DNA of 64,000 bases from Pedobacter ginsengisoli (GCF_002736205.1 NZ_CP024091.1:4709555-4773554); one strand, 5' to 3'; counted from the first letter of the stretch, positions 40,437-49,664 are shown. A program made the numbers and translations. Notes: generated by a model not told the origin, from the sequence alone.

Positions 40437-40973
40437 TTAGAACTTATTCTTCCACATCATGCTTTCTACAGGTTTTGTGGTTTTATTGTTATATTTAGCA
40501 TTGCTTTTGGTGTTATACATGGTTTGTATATCACCTTGTACCATAAAATAAATTAATTGGCCAATTGGCATTCCGGCATATACTCTTACAGGTTGAGCAC
40601 ACGAAATTTCTAATGTCCACGTATTGCAAAAACCTACATCTCCTTTTCCTGCAGTAGCATGTATATCAATTCCTAATCTGCCTGTGCTTGACTTTCCTTC
40701 TAGAAAAGGAATGTGGGCATGGGTTTCTGTATACTCTAAAGTAACGCCAAGATACAGTGTGCCTGGCTGTAATACATATCCTTCTTTTGGAATTTCGAAA
40801 TGATCTATTTTATTGTGTGCTTTTGCATCAAGAACCCTGTCTTTATAAGTGGCCAGATATTTACCCAAATGAACATCGTATGAGTTCGTGCCAAGGCATT
40901 CAGGCTTAAAAGGCTCTATTATAATGGTTCCCTTATCTATTTCTTCAAGGATTCGTTTGTCGGACAGTATCAT
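40437..40973 (-). CDS. dcd: dCTP deaminase
   Basis: Protein of 178 residues of the trimeric dUTPase/Dcd fold. Key motifs are GTNSYDVHLG, FLEGKSSTGRLGI, ATAGKGDVGF and NTWTLEISCAQPVRVYAGMP, the last containing the catalytic Glu in TLE. It converts dCTP to dUTP for thymidylate supply. It lies between the macroglobulin-like gene and the divergent PPTase gene. All expected motifs are intact. Confidence 0.95.
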   Translation of the reverse strand: MILSDKRILEEIDKGTIIIEPFKPECLGTNSYDVHLGKYLATYKDRVLDAKAHNKIDHFEIPKEGYVLQPGTLYLGVTLEYTETHAHIPFLEGKSSTGRLGIDIHATAGKGDVGFCNTWTLEISCAQPVRVYAGMPIGQLIYFMVQGDIQTMYNTKSNAKYNNKTTKPVESMMWKNKF

Positions 40974-41012
40974 TTTATATAGTATTTGGACGAAATTATG
41001 ATTAATTTAAGA

Positions 41013-41020
41013 TACTTTTG
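41013..41020 (+). promoter_or_regulatory. Promoter -7 element TACTTTTG of the PPTase-lipB operon
   Basis: TACTTTTG matches TAnnTTTG, 20 bases before the PPTase start. TTTG at 40985-40988 could be the -33 element, though the spacing (24 bases between) is slightly long. Confidence 0.55.
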
Positions 41021-41040
41021 CATAGTTTTCTAAAATAGAG

Positions 41041-41682
41041 ATGCCTGTAGTTTTTAATAAAAATATTGACGAGGATACCATACTTGCCGTATGGAAAATC
41101 GAAGAAACTGAAGAGCAGCTGATTTCAGGTTTACAACTGAAACAGCATGAACTTGATGTGATTGCATCATTAAATAATGGCAAACGTCGGCTTCACTGGT
41201 TAAGTACAAGGGTTTTACTTAGGACAATGCTTAATACGTCTGAGTATATTGACTGTCGTATGGATGAACACGGTAAGCCATATCTTCCTAATCTTGGATA
41301 CCATATTTCATTAAGCCATTCTTATGACTATGCTTCAGTAATTGTTGGTAAAAAGAAGAAAGTTGGAGTTGATATTGAGCTGATTAAACACAAAATAAAA
41401 AGTATTAAAAATAAGTTTCTGTCTGACTCGGAACTTGCCCAAAAGCAAATTGGTGATAATACTAATGGATTATATGTTTGCTGGTGTGCCAAAGAAGCTA
41501 TTTATAAATGGCATGGGAGAAAAGGACTTGAGTTTAAACGTGATATCCATATTAAACCTTTTAAACTTAAGGACGAGGGTGGTTTGAACGCACTTGTTGA
41601 TCTCCCTGAAGGGACTCAGGAGCTTACTGTATATTATTTTAAAACTAACGATGGTTATATGTTGGGCTATGTGGTAGCCTAA
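41041..41682 (+). CDS. 4'-phosphopantetheinyl transferase superfamily protein
   Basis: Protein of 213 residues. The Sfp-type motifs VGVDIELIK (about 104-112) and WCAKEAIYKWHGRKG (about 148-162) bind magnesium and CoA. The N-terminal half (LNNGKRRLHWLSTRVLLRTM) matches the pseudo-dimer architecture of Sfp-type enzymes. It transfers phosphopantetheine from CoA to acyl, peptidyl or aryl carrier proteins. It lies 12 bases before lipB in one operon. The carrier-protein partner is not visible in the window. Confidence 0.9.
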   Translation: MPVVFNKNIDEDTILAVWKIEETEEQLISGLQLKQHELDVIASLNNGKRRLHWLSTRVLLRTMLNTSEYIDCRMDEHGKPYLPNLGYHISLSHSYDYASVIVGKKKKVGVDIELIKHKIKSIKNKFLSDSELAQKQIGDNTNGLYVCWCAKEAIYKWHGRKGLEFKRDIHIKPFKLKDEGGLNALVDLPEGTQELTVYYFKTNDGYMLGYVVA

Positions 41683-41694
41683 CTTTTCATAAAA

Positions 41695-42390
41695 ATGAAT
41701 AAAAAAGTTGAATTTATAGATTGGGGGCTTGTTGATTATCAGGATGCCTGGGATAAACAGGAGACGCTGTTCAATCAGACTGTAGCTTTAAAAACTCAGA
41801 ACCGAACAAATAACACCAATCTGGAGACCCCTAATTATTTGGTGTTTTGCGAGCATCCCCATGTTTATACCTTAGGGAAAAGCGGTCATCCGGAAAATTT
41901 ATTACTTAATGAAGAAGGGTTAAAACAAAAGGAGGCCACTTATTATAAAATTAACCGCGGAGGAGATATAACTTATCATGGGCCTGGACAAATAGTGGGT
42001 TATCCAATTCTTGATCTCGATAACTTTTTTACAGATATCCATCTTTATTTAAGAACCCTTGAAGAGGCAGTTATTTTAACTCTCAATGATTATGGAATTA
42101 TATCCGGCAGGTATCCTGGATTTACTGGAGTATGGCTGGATGCAGATAATGAAAAAGCGCGTAAAATATGTGCATTAGGGGTAAGATGCAGCCGATGGGT
42201 AACTATGCATGGTTTTGCATTTAATGTTAATGCTGATCTTGATTATTTTAAAAATATTGTGCCTTGTGGTATAGATGATAAAGATGTAACGTCGGTACAG
42301 CGTGAGTTAGGCCATCCGGTGGATATGGATGAAGTGAAAGGGAAATTGAAAAATCATATTGCCAGTCTATTCGGTATGAGGCTACTATGA
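41695..42390 (+). CDS. lipB: Octanoyl-[acyl-carrier-protein]:protein N-octanoyltransferase
   Basis: Protein of 231 residues with RGGDITYHGPGQIVGYPI (about 88-105), the catalytic Lys 157 in KICALGVR and Cys 191 in IVPCGI, separated by HGFAFNVNADLDYF. LipB moves octanoyl groups from ACP to lipoyl domains, the first step of lipoate synthesis. All catalytic residues are intact. It follows the PPTase gene closely, a sensible pairing since both use acyl-carrier protein. Confidence 0.97.
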   Translation: MNKKVEFIDWGLVDYQDAWDKQETLFNQTVALKTQNRTNNTNLETPNYLVFCEHPHVYTLGKSGHPENLLLNEEGLKQKEATYYKINRGGDITYHGPGQIVGYPILDLDNFFTDIHLYLRTLEEAVILTLNDYGIISGRYPGFTGVWLDADNEKARKICALGVRCSRWVTMHGFAFNVNADLDYFKNIVPCGIDDKDVTSVQRELGHPVDMDEVKGKLKNHIASLFGMRLL

Positions 42391-42436
42391 TTTTTACAGC
42401 TTTTTAAAAGTTGCGTGGAAATTTTGATTTTTTGAC

Positions 42437-42453
42437 ATAAAGATTATCTTTAT
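42437..42453. promoter_or_regulatory. Perfect palindrome ATAAAGAT-T-ATCTTTAT before the DUF5684 gene
   Basis: Two 8-base arms surround a single T, 24 bases before the start codon. It contains TATCTTTA, which differs from the TAnnTTTG -7 consensus by its last base. A regulator site overlapping a promoter is possible. Confidence 0.3.
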
Positions 42454-42476
42454 AGTAAATTAAAACTCAAAAACCT

Positions 42477-42953
42477 ATGGACTACAATTCAGAGTACTCT
42501 TCTGCCGCTGCCGGTATAGGCGCAGGCATGATTTTTTTGTATCTTGTGCTTCTCGTTCTCTACATCGTAGGAATGTGGAAAGTATTTGAAAAGGCAGGAA
42601 AGCCTGGCTGGGCAGCCATTATTCCCATTTATAATCTCATTGTATTAATAGAAATTGTTGGTAAACCGACAATTTGGATTCTTTGGTTATTAATACCATG
42701 TACTGCTCCAATATTTGGTATTTGGCTTACGAACCTTTTGAGTAAAAGCTTCGGAAAAACAGAAGGATTTACTGTGGGACTGGTTCTTTTTCCATTTATT
42801 TTCTTCCCAATATTAGGTTTTGGAGATGCTAAGTATTTAGGCCCTTCTGCTAAGGAAGCTCAAAACGGCTTTAATAATCCTAACAATCCTTTTGGCAATA
42901 ACAATCCATTTAATGATCCGTTTAACAAACCTCCAACCACTCCTGGAATTTAA
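42477..42953 (+). CDS. DUF5684 family membrane protein
   Basis: Protein of 158 residues with about four membrane helices (about 16-36, 45-62, 64-86, 98-115). The DUF5684 signature is YIVGMWKVFEKAGKPGWAAI followed by IPIYNLIVLIEI. The C-terminal 40 residues are rich in Asn, Pro and Phe, with NPF/DPF repeats (NPFG, NPFN, DPFN), and probably disordered. The function is unknown; the family sits in the membrane of many Bacteroidota. A strong terminator lies 28 bases past the stop codon. Confidence 0.85.
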   Translation: MDYNSEYSSAAAGIGAGMIFLYLVLLVLYIVGMWKVFEKAGKPGWAAIIPIYNLIVLIEIVGKPTIWILWLLIPCTAPIFGIWLTNLLSKSFGKTEGFTVGLVLFPFIFFPILGFGDAKYLGPSAKEAQNGFNNPNNPFGNNNPFNDPFNKPPTTPGI

Positions 42954-43295
42954 TTGTTAGTGTTTATTACATATATCTTATCCGCCTGGTCTTCTTTTTT
43001 AGACAAGGCGGATATTTTTTTTCTTCCTTGCCCGTTTAAGTACGTCTTTAAAATAGATTGCCCCGGATGTGGATTTCAGCGTTCGGTATTGTTTCTCCTT
43101 AAGGGAGAATGGCAAAAGAGCTTTGATATGTATCCTCCTGCAATTCCACTTATCATTACTTTTGTTGTGGGCATATCGGCTAATTATTGGTTTGGTAAAA
43201 GAAGTGACCCGTTAATTAAAGCGTTATACCTGATTACAGGGTCAATTGTGTTATTCAATTACGTTTATAAAATGTGGATTCCTCACCTTCATTAG
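42954..43295 (+). CDS. DUF2752 family protein; start uncertain
   Basis: Frame of 113 residues from a TTG directly after the DUF5684 stop. The DUF2752 core is PCPFKYVFKIDCPGCGFQRS (about 25-44) followed by two membrane helices (about 60-78 and 88-106). Relatives usually start just before the PCP motif. Upstream of this the frame runs through a strong terminator hairpin (42979-43014), and no ATG, GTG or TTG follows it before the core. The real start may therefore be the ATT at 43014, giving 93 residues. The Cys pattern suggests metal or disulfide binding; function unknown. Confidence 0.72.
   Translation: MLVFITYILSAWSSFLDKADIFFLPCPFKYVFKIDCPGCGFQRSVLFLLKGEWQKSFDMYPPAIPLIITFVVGISANYWFGKRSDPLIKALYLITGSIVLFNYVYKMWIPHLH
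42979..43022 (+). terminator. Strong intrinsic terminator between DUF5684 and DUF2752
   Basis: TATCCGCCTGGTCT (42979-42992) pairs with AGACAAGGCGGATA (43001-43014) at 13 of 14 positions (one G-A mismatch), with an eight-base loop and a run of eight T (43015-43022). It lies inside the longest frame of the DUF2752 gene. Confidence 0.85.
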
Positions 43296-43333
43296 CATGT
43301 TTTATCAAATCCGTTTCTATTGTTATTGCGTAA

Positions 43334-44053
43334 ATGTCGAATATGAAGTATTCAATATTAATTCTGGTATTACTGCTAACATTAACCTGCAAAAAAGGAG
43401 AAAAGGCAATGGCTAATGAAGATAGTACAGTTGCAAATATGGGCAAACAGTTAAATTATCTTGCCCTTGGCGATTCCTATACTATAGGAGAGTCGGTAGC
43501 TACAAATGAAAACTTTCCAAACCAACTGGCAAATGAACTTGTAAAAAACGGTCTAAGGGTAAACCCACCAATTATTGTGGCCAAAACAGGCTGGACAACC
43601 GCCGAATTGCAGTTGGGAATCAAAAACACGAAACTCCCTGAGTATAAATTTGATATCGTTACCCTGTTGATTGGCGTAAATAATCAATATAGAGGAGAAT
43701 CAATAGATGTCTACCGCAAGGAGTTTAAGGAACTTTTGCAAACTGCTATTAATTTTGCAAATGATAAATCTCATGTTTTTATAATATCAATTCCTGATTG
43801 GGGGGCCACACCACATGGCCAGCAAAGTGGTCGTGATCCGAAAGTTATTACTAAGGAAATAGATGCCTTTAATGCTATAAACAAAGAAGAAACATTGGCT
43901 GCGGGTTTGAGTTACACAAACATTACTCCATTTTCCAGATTAGCGTTGTCTGACAAAACCCTGGTCGCTGCAGATGGTTTGCACCCATCTGGAAAGATGT
44001 ATGCCGGATGGGTTACAAGTTTAGCCCCATTGGTATCGAATAGTTTAAAGTAA
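43334..44053 (+). CDS. SGNH/GDSL hydrolase lipoprotein
   Basis: Protein of 239 residues. The N-terminus has a lipobox LTLTC (about 15-19), so it is lipid-anchored after export. The SGNH blocks are LALGDSYTIGE (catalytic Ser), GVNNQYRG (Asn, block III) and DGLHPSGKMY (Asp-x-x-His, block V), with KTGWTT near block II. These enzymes hydrolyse esters such as acyl or acetyl groups on lipids or sugars. The substrate is unknown. It follows the DUF2752 gene by 38 bases and converges on the RDD gene. Confidence 0.9.
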   Translation: MSNMKYSILILVLLLTLTCKKGEKAMANEDSTVANMGKQLNYLALGDSYTIGESVATNENFPNQLANELVKNGLRVNPPIIVAKTGWTTAELQLGIKNTKLPEYKFDIVTLLIGVNNQYRGESIDVYRKEFKELLQTAINFANDKSHVFIISIPDWGATPHGQQSGRDPKVITKEIDAFNAINKEETLAAGLSYTNITPFSRLALSDKTLVAADGLHPSGKMYAGWVTSLAPLVSNSLK

Positions 44054-44061
44054 CTTATTGT

Positions 44062-44793
44062 CTAATCTGTTTTCGAAGTTATGTATCTGTAGTCTTTAAT
44101 TACAGTTTTTAAGAAATCTAATTCGTTCATACCTGCCGGTATTTTAATGGCAAGATGAGCTGCAATCCTCTCTGACATTGTATAAATTAAATCAGCATTG
44201 TTTGTTTTGTAAAAAGTGCTTATCACTTCATGAATTAACTCGGCATCCCTATCAGAAAGCTGGTCAGCATATGCAAAAACCGGTGTGTATTCCTCTTCTA
44301 CCGGATGAAAAGCAATATGGTCAAAGTTAGTGCGGGGAATTGTTTTTATAAGCGTGGTACCTGCTACTATATCGCCAATTCTTTGTTTATTCTCCGTTAT
44401 TGCAATGCAGATTAATCCGCCCATCTGAGCGGTTAACAGAAAATCAACCAGTCTGAATAACCAACGGATGAAATACTGACCCAAACTTGCCTGACTGCCG
44501 TTTAGGCTAATTACTTTGATCTTCATTAATTTCTTTCCTATGCTTTGCCCATTCATAAAAATCTCAGAAATTAGAGGGTAAAAAACGAAGCAGGCCCCGT
44601 AAACTGACCAGATATAAATCATAACAACTGTTGATTGTGAAGTTGCGGTAAGTCCTGTTAATAGTAAAAGCAGAACCCCAACTACGATAAAAGCCGCCAG
44701 ATCAATTAATCTTGCAGCTACCCGTTCCCCTAATCCCGCAACGGGATAATCAATAGCTACGTGCTGACTGGTATTTACCTGTATTGTTTCCAT
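44062..44793 (-). CDS. RDD family membrane protein
   Basis: Protein of 243 residues. The RDD motif appears as VAARLIDLAAFIVVG (about 24-38). Hydrophobic segments lie near 28-48, 57-80 and 110-135, with NGQSIGKKLMKIKVI between them. The polar C-terminus (about 160-243) ends in charged helices. The function of RDD proteins is unclear; they are proposed to be transport- or envelope-related. It is divergent from the SpoIIM-DUF58 operon, the usual companion in Bacteroidota. Confidence 0.9.
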   Translation of the reverse strand: METIQVNTSQHVAIDYPVAGLGERVAARLIDLAAFIVVGVLLLLLTGLTATSQSTVVMIYIWSVYGACFVFYPLISEIFMNGQSIGKKLMKIKVISLNGSQASLGQYFIRWLFRLVDFLLTAQMGGLICIAITENKQRIGDIVAGTTLIKTIPRTNFDHIAFHPVEEEYTPVFAYADQLSDRDAELIHEVISTFYKTNNADLIYTMSERIAAHLAIKIPAGMNELDFLKTVIKDYRYITSKTD

Positions 44794-44924
44794 ATAAACT
44801 CAAACTTAGATAAAATTTAAAACAAAGAAATGTTCGGGAGAATTAAAATAATGATAATTAATTTTTCTTGTAAAAATCTTTTTTATGCTATTTTACATCA
44901 AAATTAAAGCCCTCAAAAAAACCT

Positions 44925-45887
44925 ATGAGAGAATCGTTGTTCGTTAAACAGAATTCCAGTAAGTGGAAATCATATGAGCAAATGAGTGTGGCAACACCAG
45001 ATGAGCTTGCCGATAGGTTTGTTGATATTACCAATGATCTTGCTTACGCTAAAACATTTTACCCAAAATCAAAGACAACAGAATATTTAAATGGGGTAGC
45101 CGCATTGCTCCATCAATCCATTTATAAAAATAAAAAGGAGGGTAGCAATACCTTTATTCAATTCTGGAAATTTGAATTGCCGGTGCTGTTTTATACCTAT
45201 AGGAGGCAGTTATTGTACGCTTTAATATTTTTTATAATCTCAAGCTTAATAGGAATATTATCTGCAAAATACGATGATACTTTCTTGAGGTTAATTCTTG
45301 GTGATGGATATGTAAATATGACTAATGAAAACATTGCCAAAGGAGATCCGTTTGGTGTTTATAAACAGCAAAGTGAGTTCAGTATGTTCTTTAGCATTGC
45401 CACCAACAACATTTATGTTTCTTTACTAATGTTTGTAAGCGGAATATTTTTCTCAATAGGGCCGGTGTTCTTTATTTTAAGGAATGGGATTATGCTAGGT
45501 TCGTTCGAATATTATTTTTTTAGTAAAGGACTGGGAATAGAATCTATACTGGTAATATGGATTCATGGAACTTTAGAAATATCAGCCATTATTATTGCCG
45601 GTGGCGCTGGTTTGGTTTTGGGACATGGGCTGCTGTTCCCTAAAACATATACACGTGCTCAGGCATTTATAAAAAGCGCAAAAGACGGCACCAAAATAGC
45701 TTTAGGGATAGTACCTATACTTGTAGTGGCAGCCATGTTTGAAAGTTTTGTTACAAGGCACACAGATATGCCACTTTGGCTAAGTATTTCTATTCTTGGA
45801 GGGTCATTTTTATTTATTGTTTGGTATGTAATACTATATCCTATACAACTCATTAAACGCACTCAAAATATAAACAATGCAGAATAA
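44925..45887 (+). CDS. Stage II sporulation protein M (SpoIIM/DUF95) family protein
   Basis: Membrane protein of 320 residues with a soluble N-terminus (1-90) and five to six membrane helices (about 97-117, 160-185, 188-205, 215-240, 255-275, 282-300). NNIYVSLLMFVSGIFFSIGP, IWIHGTLEISAIIIAGGAGL are the family signature. The organism does not sporulate; the family is widespread in non-sporulating bacteria with MoxR and DUF58. It opens the operon and overlaps the next gene by 11 bases. Confidence 0.88.
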   Translation: MRESLFVKQNSSKWKSYEQMSVATPDELADRFVDITNDLAYAKTFYPKSKTTEYLNGVAALLHQSIYKNKKEGSNTFIQFWKFELPVLFYTYRRQLLYALIFFIISSLIGILSAKYDDTFLRLILGDGYVNMTNENIAKGDPFGVYKQQSEFSMFFSIATNNIYVSLLMFVSGIFFSIGPVFFILRNGIMLGSFEYYFFSKGLGIESILVIWIHGTLEISAIIIAGGAGLVLGHGLLFPKTYTRAQAFIKSAKDGTKIALGIVPILVVAAMFESFVTRHTDMPLWLSISILGGSFLFIVWYVILYPIQLIKRTQNINNAE

Positions 45888-46767
45888 ATTAGAATTTAGA
45901 AAACTCAGAGAGTTTGGAGAAATCATTAATGATATGTTTCAGTTCATAAAACAGAACTTTAAACCATTAATGAAAACATATATTTACTTATGCGGTTTTT
46001 TCGTGCTAGCCGGAATGCTTGCCGCTATCATGTATCAGCTTGGATTAAAGGATCTAGGTTTCGGTTATATGGGCGCATCAGCAAGTTCTAATCCCATTAC
46101 AAGGCTTAGCCAGTTATTTACATTTAATTATTTTCTGGTAATTATATTTTCTGTGCTAAACTATACCGCTATAGTGGTATCAACCTTAAGTTTTATAGCC
46201 TTATATATCCAAAAAGATAATCAGGCACCATCTGTGGATGAGGTTTGGGCTTATTTTAAGTATTATTTTCTTAGGGTGTTTGGAAGTAGCATTGCTATAG
46301 GTATTTTTCTTGTTCTTTGCTTTCTATTTTGTGGTCTGCCATTCGTGTACGTATTTCCGGCGATGTCTCTTTTTTATTCTATCATGGTGCTGGAGAACGG
46401 GAGCTTCGAATATTCATTTAGCCGGTCTTTTAAACTGCTAAAAGATCAATGGTGGGTTACTGCCGGGGCAATATTTGTTATATGGATAATCACTTATGCG
46501 TGCATGTCAATGGCATCTATTCCAGCTATAATACTTACTATGGCTGCCGCTTTTACAAAAGCATCAACTGGTATGAGTACGTTAGCTATTATAAGCGCGA
46601 CAGTTATTCAATACGTATGTCAGGTATTCATGATCTTGCCAGTTATAGGTGTTTCACTTTGTTATTTTAATTTAGTAGAACGTTTGGAAAATACCGGATT
46701 GCTGGAAAGGATAAACAAGTTAGGGAAGGCTGAATCGGATTTAAATTCTACCTCCGAAGAATACTAA
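45877..46767 (+). CDS. Conserved polytopic membrane protein of the MoxR-DUF58 operon
   Basis: Protein of 296 residues with about six membrane helices, after a polar N-terminus (LEFRKLREFGEIINDMFQFI). The region near FGLPFVYVFPAMSLFYSIMV-like sequence (about 148-170) and FSRSFKLLKDQWW resembles the family of membrane proteins with an incomplete transporter-like fold, but I cannot name the family. It begins inside the SpoIIM gene and ends one base before the DUF4129 gene, so it is part of a tightly coupled operon. Function unknown. Confidence 0.8.
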   Translation: MQNKLEFRKLREFGEIINDMFQFIKQNFKPLMKTYIYLCGFFVLAGMLAAIMYQLGLKDLGFGYMGASASSNPITRLSQLFTFNYFLVIIFSVLNYTAIVVSTLSFIALYIQKDNQAPSVDEVWAYFKYYFLRVFGSSIAIGIFLVLCFLFCGLPFVYVFPAMSLFYSIMVLENGSFEYSFSRSFKLLKDQWWVTAGAIFVIWIITYACMSMASIPAIILTMAAAFTKASTGMSTLAIISATVIQYVCQVFMILPVIGVSLCYFNLVERLENTGLLERINKLGKAESDLNSTSEEY

Positions 46768-46768
46768 T

Positions 46769-47491
46769 ATGCGAATACTGGTCTTCTTTTTTCTTTTTTT
46801 TGGAATACTCCAGGTTCAGGCAAACGTAGGGGGCAGGGATTCTATTGCTAAAAAAACGGTTGTTAGATTAGATAGTACCAATGTTAATCTTCGTAAATTC
46901 GATAAAAGCAAATTGGATACTTATAGTAAAAAAACTGATTTTATTTATGATGATGCACCCGCTCCAAATCTTAGTTTATGGGATCGGTTTTGGTTGTGGG
47001 TTTGGGATTTAATTGGTAAAACTTTAAATAACAAGGTGACTGGGGGCCTTGTAAAATACCTGGCAATTGTTGTACTGGTTGGGTTGGTGGTTTTCTTAGT
47101 GCTAAAAATAATTGGGGCAGATCTGAAAATATTTTCTCGGCAGTCTCAAAAAGTGGAGGTCCCTTATACGGAATCTGACGATAACATTCATGAAATTAAT
47201 TTCAATGATCAAATAGAAAAGGCCGTAGCAACCGCTAATTACAGATTAGCAGTTAGGCTTTTATATTTGAGAACACTTAAGAAGTTAAGTGACAGGAGCC
47301 TGATTCACTGGCTTCCTGAAAAAACAAATCAAACATATATTAGTGAGATTAACGATCCCGATAAGAAAAAGGAGTTCAGCAAGCTTACTCATCAATTTGA
47401 ATACGTTTGGTACGGCGAATTTTTTATTGATAAGGAAAACTTCTATATCATTAAAGATACTTTTGAACGGTTTAATTTGCCTGGCGCATGA
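46769..47491 (+). CDS. DUF4129 domain protein
   Basis: Protein of 240 residues. A signal peptide (about 1-18) precedes a periplasmic segment, one membrane helix (about 90-112) and a C-terminal DUF4129 domain (about 140-238) with ANYRLAVRLLYLRTLKKLSD and THQFEYVWYGEFFIDKENFY. DUF4129 is typically found next to MoxR, DUF58 and DUF4350 genes and is thought to act with them at the membrane. It overlaps the next gene by 4 bases. Confidence 0.85.
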   Translation: MRILVFFFLFFGILQVQANVGGRDSIAKKTVVRLDSTNVNLRKFDKSKLDTYSKKTDFIYDDAPAPNLSLWDRFWLWVWDLIGKTLNNKVTGGLVKYLAIVVLVGLVVFLVLKIIGADLKIFSRQSQKVEVPYTESDDNIHEINFNDQIEKAVATANYRLAVRLLYLRTLKKLSDRSLIHWLPEKTNQTYISEINDPDKKKEFSKLTHQFEYVWYGEFFIDKENFYIIKDTFERFNLPGA

Positions 47492-48672
47492 AGGGATTAA
47501 AACGATATCTTATATTGAGTGCGGTGTTTCTGGTAGGCTACCTACTGGCCCAATATTATAAACCCAAGCCAACAAACTGGACTCCAACTTACTTAAAAGA
47601 AGATAAGATCCCTTTTGGCAACTATCTGCTGTTTCACGAAATACATGATTTATTTCCGAAAACAGAACTGAGGGTAACAAGAGATCCAGTATACAATACT
47701 TTAAGGGATAAGAAATTTAGTAGTACTAGTTACCTTTTTATTGCTCATAAAATAGAGCTTGATAAGCTGGATTTTAAGGAGCTTGTTTCCTTTGTAAAGG
47801 AAGGTAATAATGTTTTTATTGCTGCTTTTCAAATAGGTAAAACTTTAAGTAGTACACTTAAATTAGAAATAGGGTCGTCATTTAGTGATTTTTCAGATGA
47901 AAAATCCACTAGTGTTAATTTCGTCAATCCGACATTAAGAGCTGAACACGATTACGCATTTGGAAAGCAAATTGTTGAACAGTATTTCAATAAAATTGAT
48001 ACTTCGAGAGCAACGGTATTAGGTCAAAATAACGACGGGAAACCTAACTTTATTAAGTATAGTTTCGGTAAGGGAAATATATACATTTTGCCAAATCCCC
48101 GGTTATTTACAAATTATAGCCTGTTAAACCCTTTAGGTGCAGAGTATGCTGCAAAGGCACTTTCTTATCTGCCCACTTCAACAAATTTAATATGGGATGA
48201 ACATAATACACGTGGTAATATTGATGATTCCGCCGTTTTACGGGTAATCTTTAGAAATGAGTCGTTGCGCTGGGCTTATTATCTGTCTTTAATAGGATTA
48301 ATAGTCTTTGTTATATTTGAAATGAAGCGTAGGCAACGAATAATTCCTGTAATAGAACCATTAAAGAACTCATCATTAGATTTTGTTAAGGTTGTTGGAA
48401 AAGTATATTACCAGCAAAGGGACAATAGTGATATTGCAAAAAAGAAGATCAACTATTTTCTTGAGCACATCAGAAGTACCTATAACCTGAAAACAACAAC
48501 AATTGATAAAGAATTAGAAACAGCATTAAATATCAGATCAGGAGTTCAGCAAGAAACGATTGGTCTATTGTTTAATACTATAGAAGCAATAAATGCCAAT
48601 CACCATGTTGATGATGCAATGTTGATTAACCTTAATAAACTAATTGAAAGATTTTATAAACAAGCTCAATAA
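47488..48672 (+). CDS. DUF4350 domain protein
   Basis: Protein of 394 residues. An N-terminal membrane helix (about 5-20) precedes a globular DUF4350 domain (about 35-235) with TNWTPTYLKEDKIPFGNYLL, then a second helix (about 260-283) and a cytosolic tail (about 285-394) rich in charged helices. The domain resembles a glutamine amidotransferase-like fold lacking catalytic residues. It is part of the MoxR operon, and a 3-base gap separates it from the ATPase gene. Confidence 0.85.
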   Translation: MKGLKRYLILSAVFLVGYLLAQYYKPKPTNWTPTYLKEDKIPFGNYLLFHEIHDLFPKTELRVTRDPVYNTLRDKKFSSTSYLFIAHKIELDKLDFKELVSFVKEGNNVFIAAFQIGKTLSSTLKLEIGSSFSDFSDEKSTSVNFVNPTLRAEHDYAFGKQIVEQYFNKIDTSRATVLGQNNDGKPNFIKYSFGKGNIYILPNPRLFTNYSLLNPLGAEYAAKALSYLPTSTNLIWDEHNTRGNIDDSAVLRVIFRNESLRWAYYLSLIGLIVFVIFEMKRRQRIIPVIEPLKNSSLDFVKVVGKVYYQQRDNSDIAKKKINYFLEHIRSTYNLKTTTIDKELETALNIRSGVQQETIGLLFNTIEAINANHHVDDAMLINLNKLIERFYKQAQ

Positions 48673-48675
48673 ATT

Positions 48676-49653
48676 ATGGAACCGGAAATTTTTAATGAAA
48701 GAACCGACTTGACTGCACTTAATCAGGCTGTTGATCAGATAAGACAAACACTGAGCAGCATTATTATTGGGCAAAAAGAAACAATTGATTTTCTTATTGC
48801 AGCCTTACTTGCCGATGGCCATATTTTACTTGAAGGTGTTCCGGGTGTGGCTAAAACATTAAGTGCTAAACTTGTTGCGAAAAGTATTGATGCTTCATTT
48901 TCTAGGATTCAGTTTACTCCTGATTTAATGCCCTCGGATGTACTGGGCACTTCGGTATTTGATCCAAGGTCTTCATCGTTTGAATATAGAAAAGGACCAA
49001 TATTCGGACATATTATATTAGTAGATGAGATAAACAGAGCCCCGGCAAAAACTCAATCGGCTTTGTTTGAAGTGATGGAAGAACGACAAATAACTGTAGA
49101 TGGACATACCTATCAAATGGATGAGCCGTTTATGGTATTGGCTACCCAAAACCCAATAGAACAAGAAGGGACTTACAGGCTTCCTGAAGCTCAGCTAGAT
49201 AGATTTTTATTTAAAATTGAAGTAAGATATCCAACACTTGAAGAAGAAATAATTATCCTTCAGAATCAACATCAGCAAAAACTAGAACAGGAAATAAACG
49301 CAGTTAAAGCGGTTTTGAGTATTGATAAGATCAAGAAATGCAGGGCCATAATTAAAGCTTTACATGTTGAACCAAAGCTAATAGAATATGCTGCAAGAAT
49401 AACTCACGAAACAAGGAATAATAAATCACTCTATTTGGGTGCTTCACCGCGAGCATCTTTAGCAATGATCAATAGCGCCAAAGCTATTGCAGCGATGCAG
49501 GGACGTGATTTTATTACCCCTGAAGATATAATAAAAGTTGCAGCACCTGTGCTAGCCCACAGAATTATGTTAACACCTGATAAAGAAATGGAAGGACTTA
49601 CACCGGCAGATGTAGTTGGGCAAATTATTCAAAAATTAGAGATTCCAAGGTAA
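48676..49653 (+). CDS. MoxR-type AAA+ ATPase
   Basis: Protein of 325 residues. Walker A is GVPGVAKT (54-61), Walker B with sensor region ILVDEINRAPAKTQSALFEV (about 113-133), followed by MEERQITVDG, ATQNPIEQEGTYRLPEAQLD (sensor 1) and the helical lid at the C-terminus (SPRASLAMINSAKAIA, sensor 2). MoxR ATPases remodel or load cofactors onto VWA-type partners. The downstream DUF58 protein provides that partner here. The family assignment is certain; substrate unknown. Confidence 0.95.
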   Translation: MEPEIFNERTDLTALNQAVDQIRQTLSSIIIGQKETIDFLIAALLADGHILLEGVPGVAKTLSAKLVAKSIDASFSRIQFTPDLMPSDVLGTSVFDPRSSSFEYRKGPIFGHIILVDEINRAPAKTQSALFEVMEERQITVDGHTYQMDEPFMVLATQNPIEQEGTYRLPEAQLDRFLFKIEVRYPTLEEEIIILQNQHQQKLEQEINAVKAVLSIDKIKKCRAIIKALHVEPKLIEYAARITHETRNNKSLYLGASPRASLAMINSAKAIAAMQGRDFITPEDIIKVAAPVLAHRIMLTPDKEMEGLTPADVVGQIIQKLEIPR

Positions 49654-49664
49654 CAGCGAAGCTT

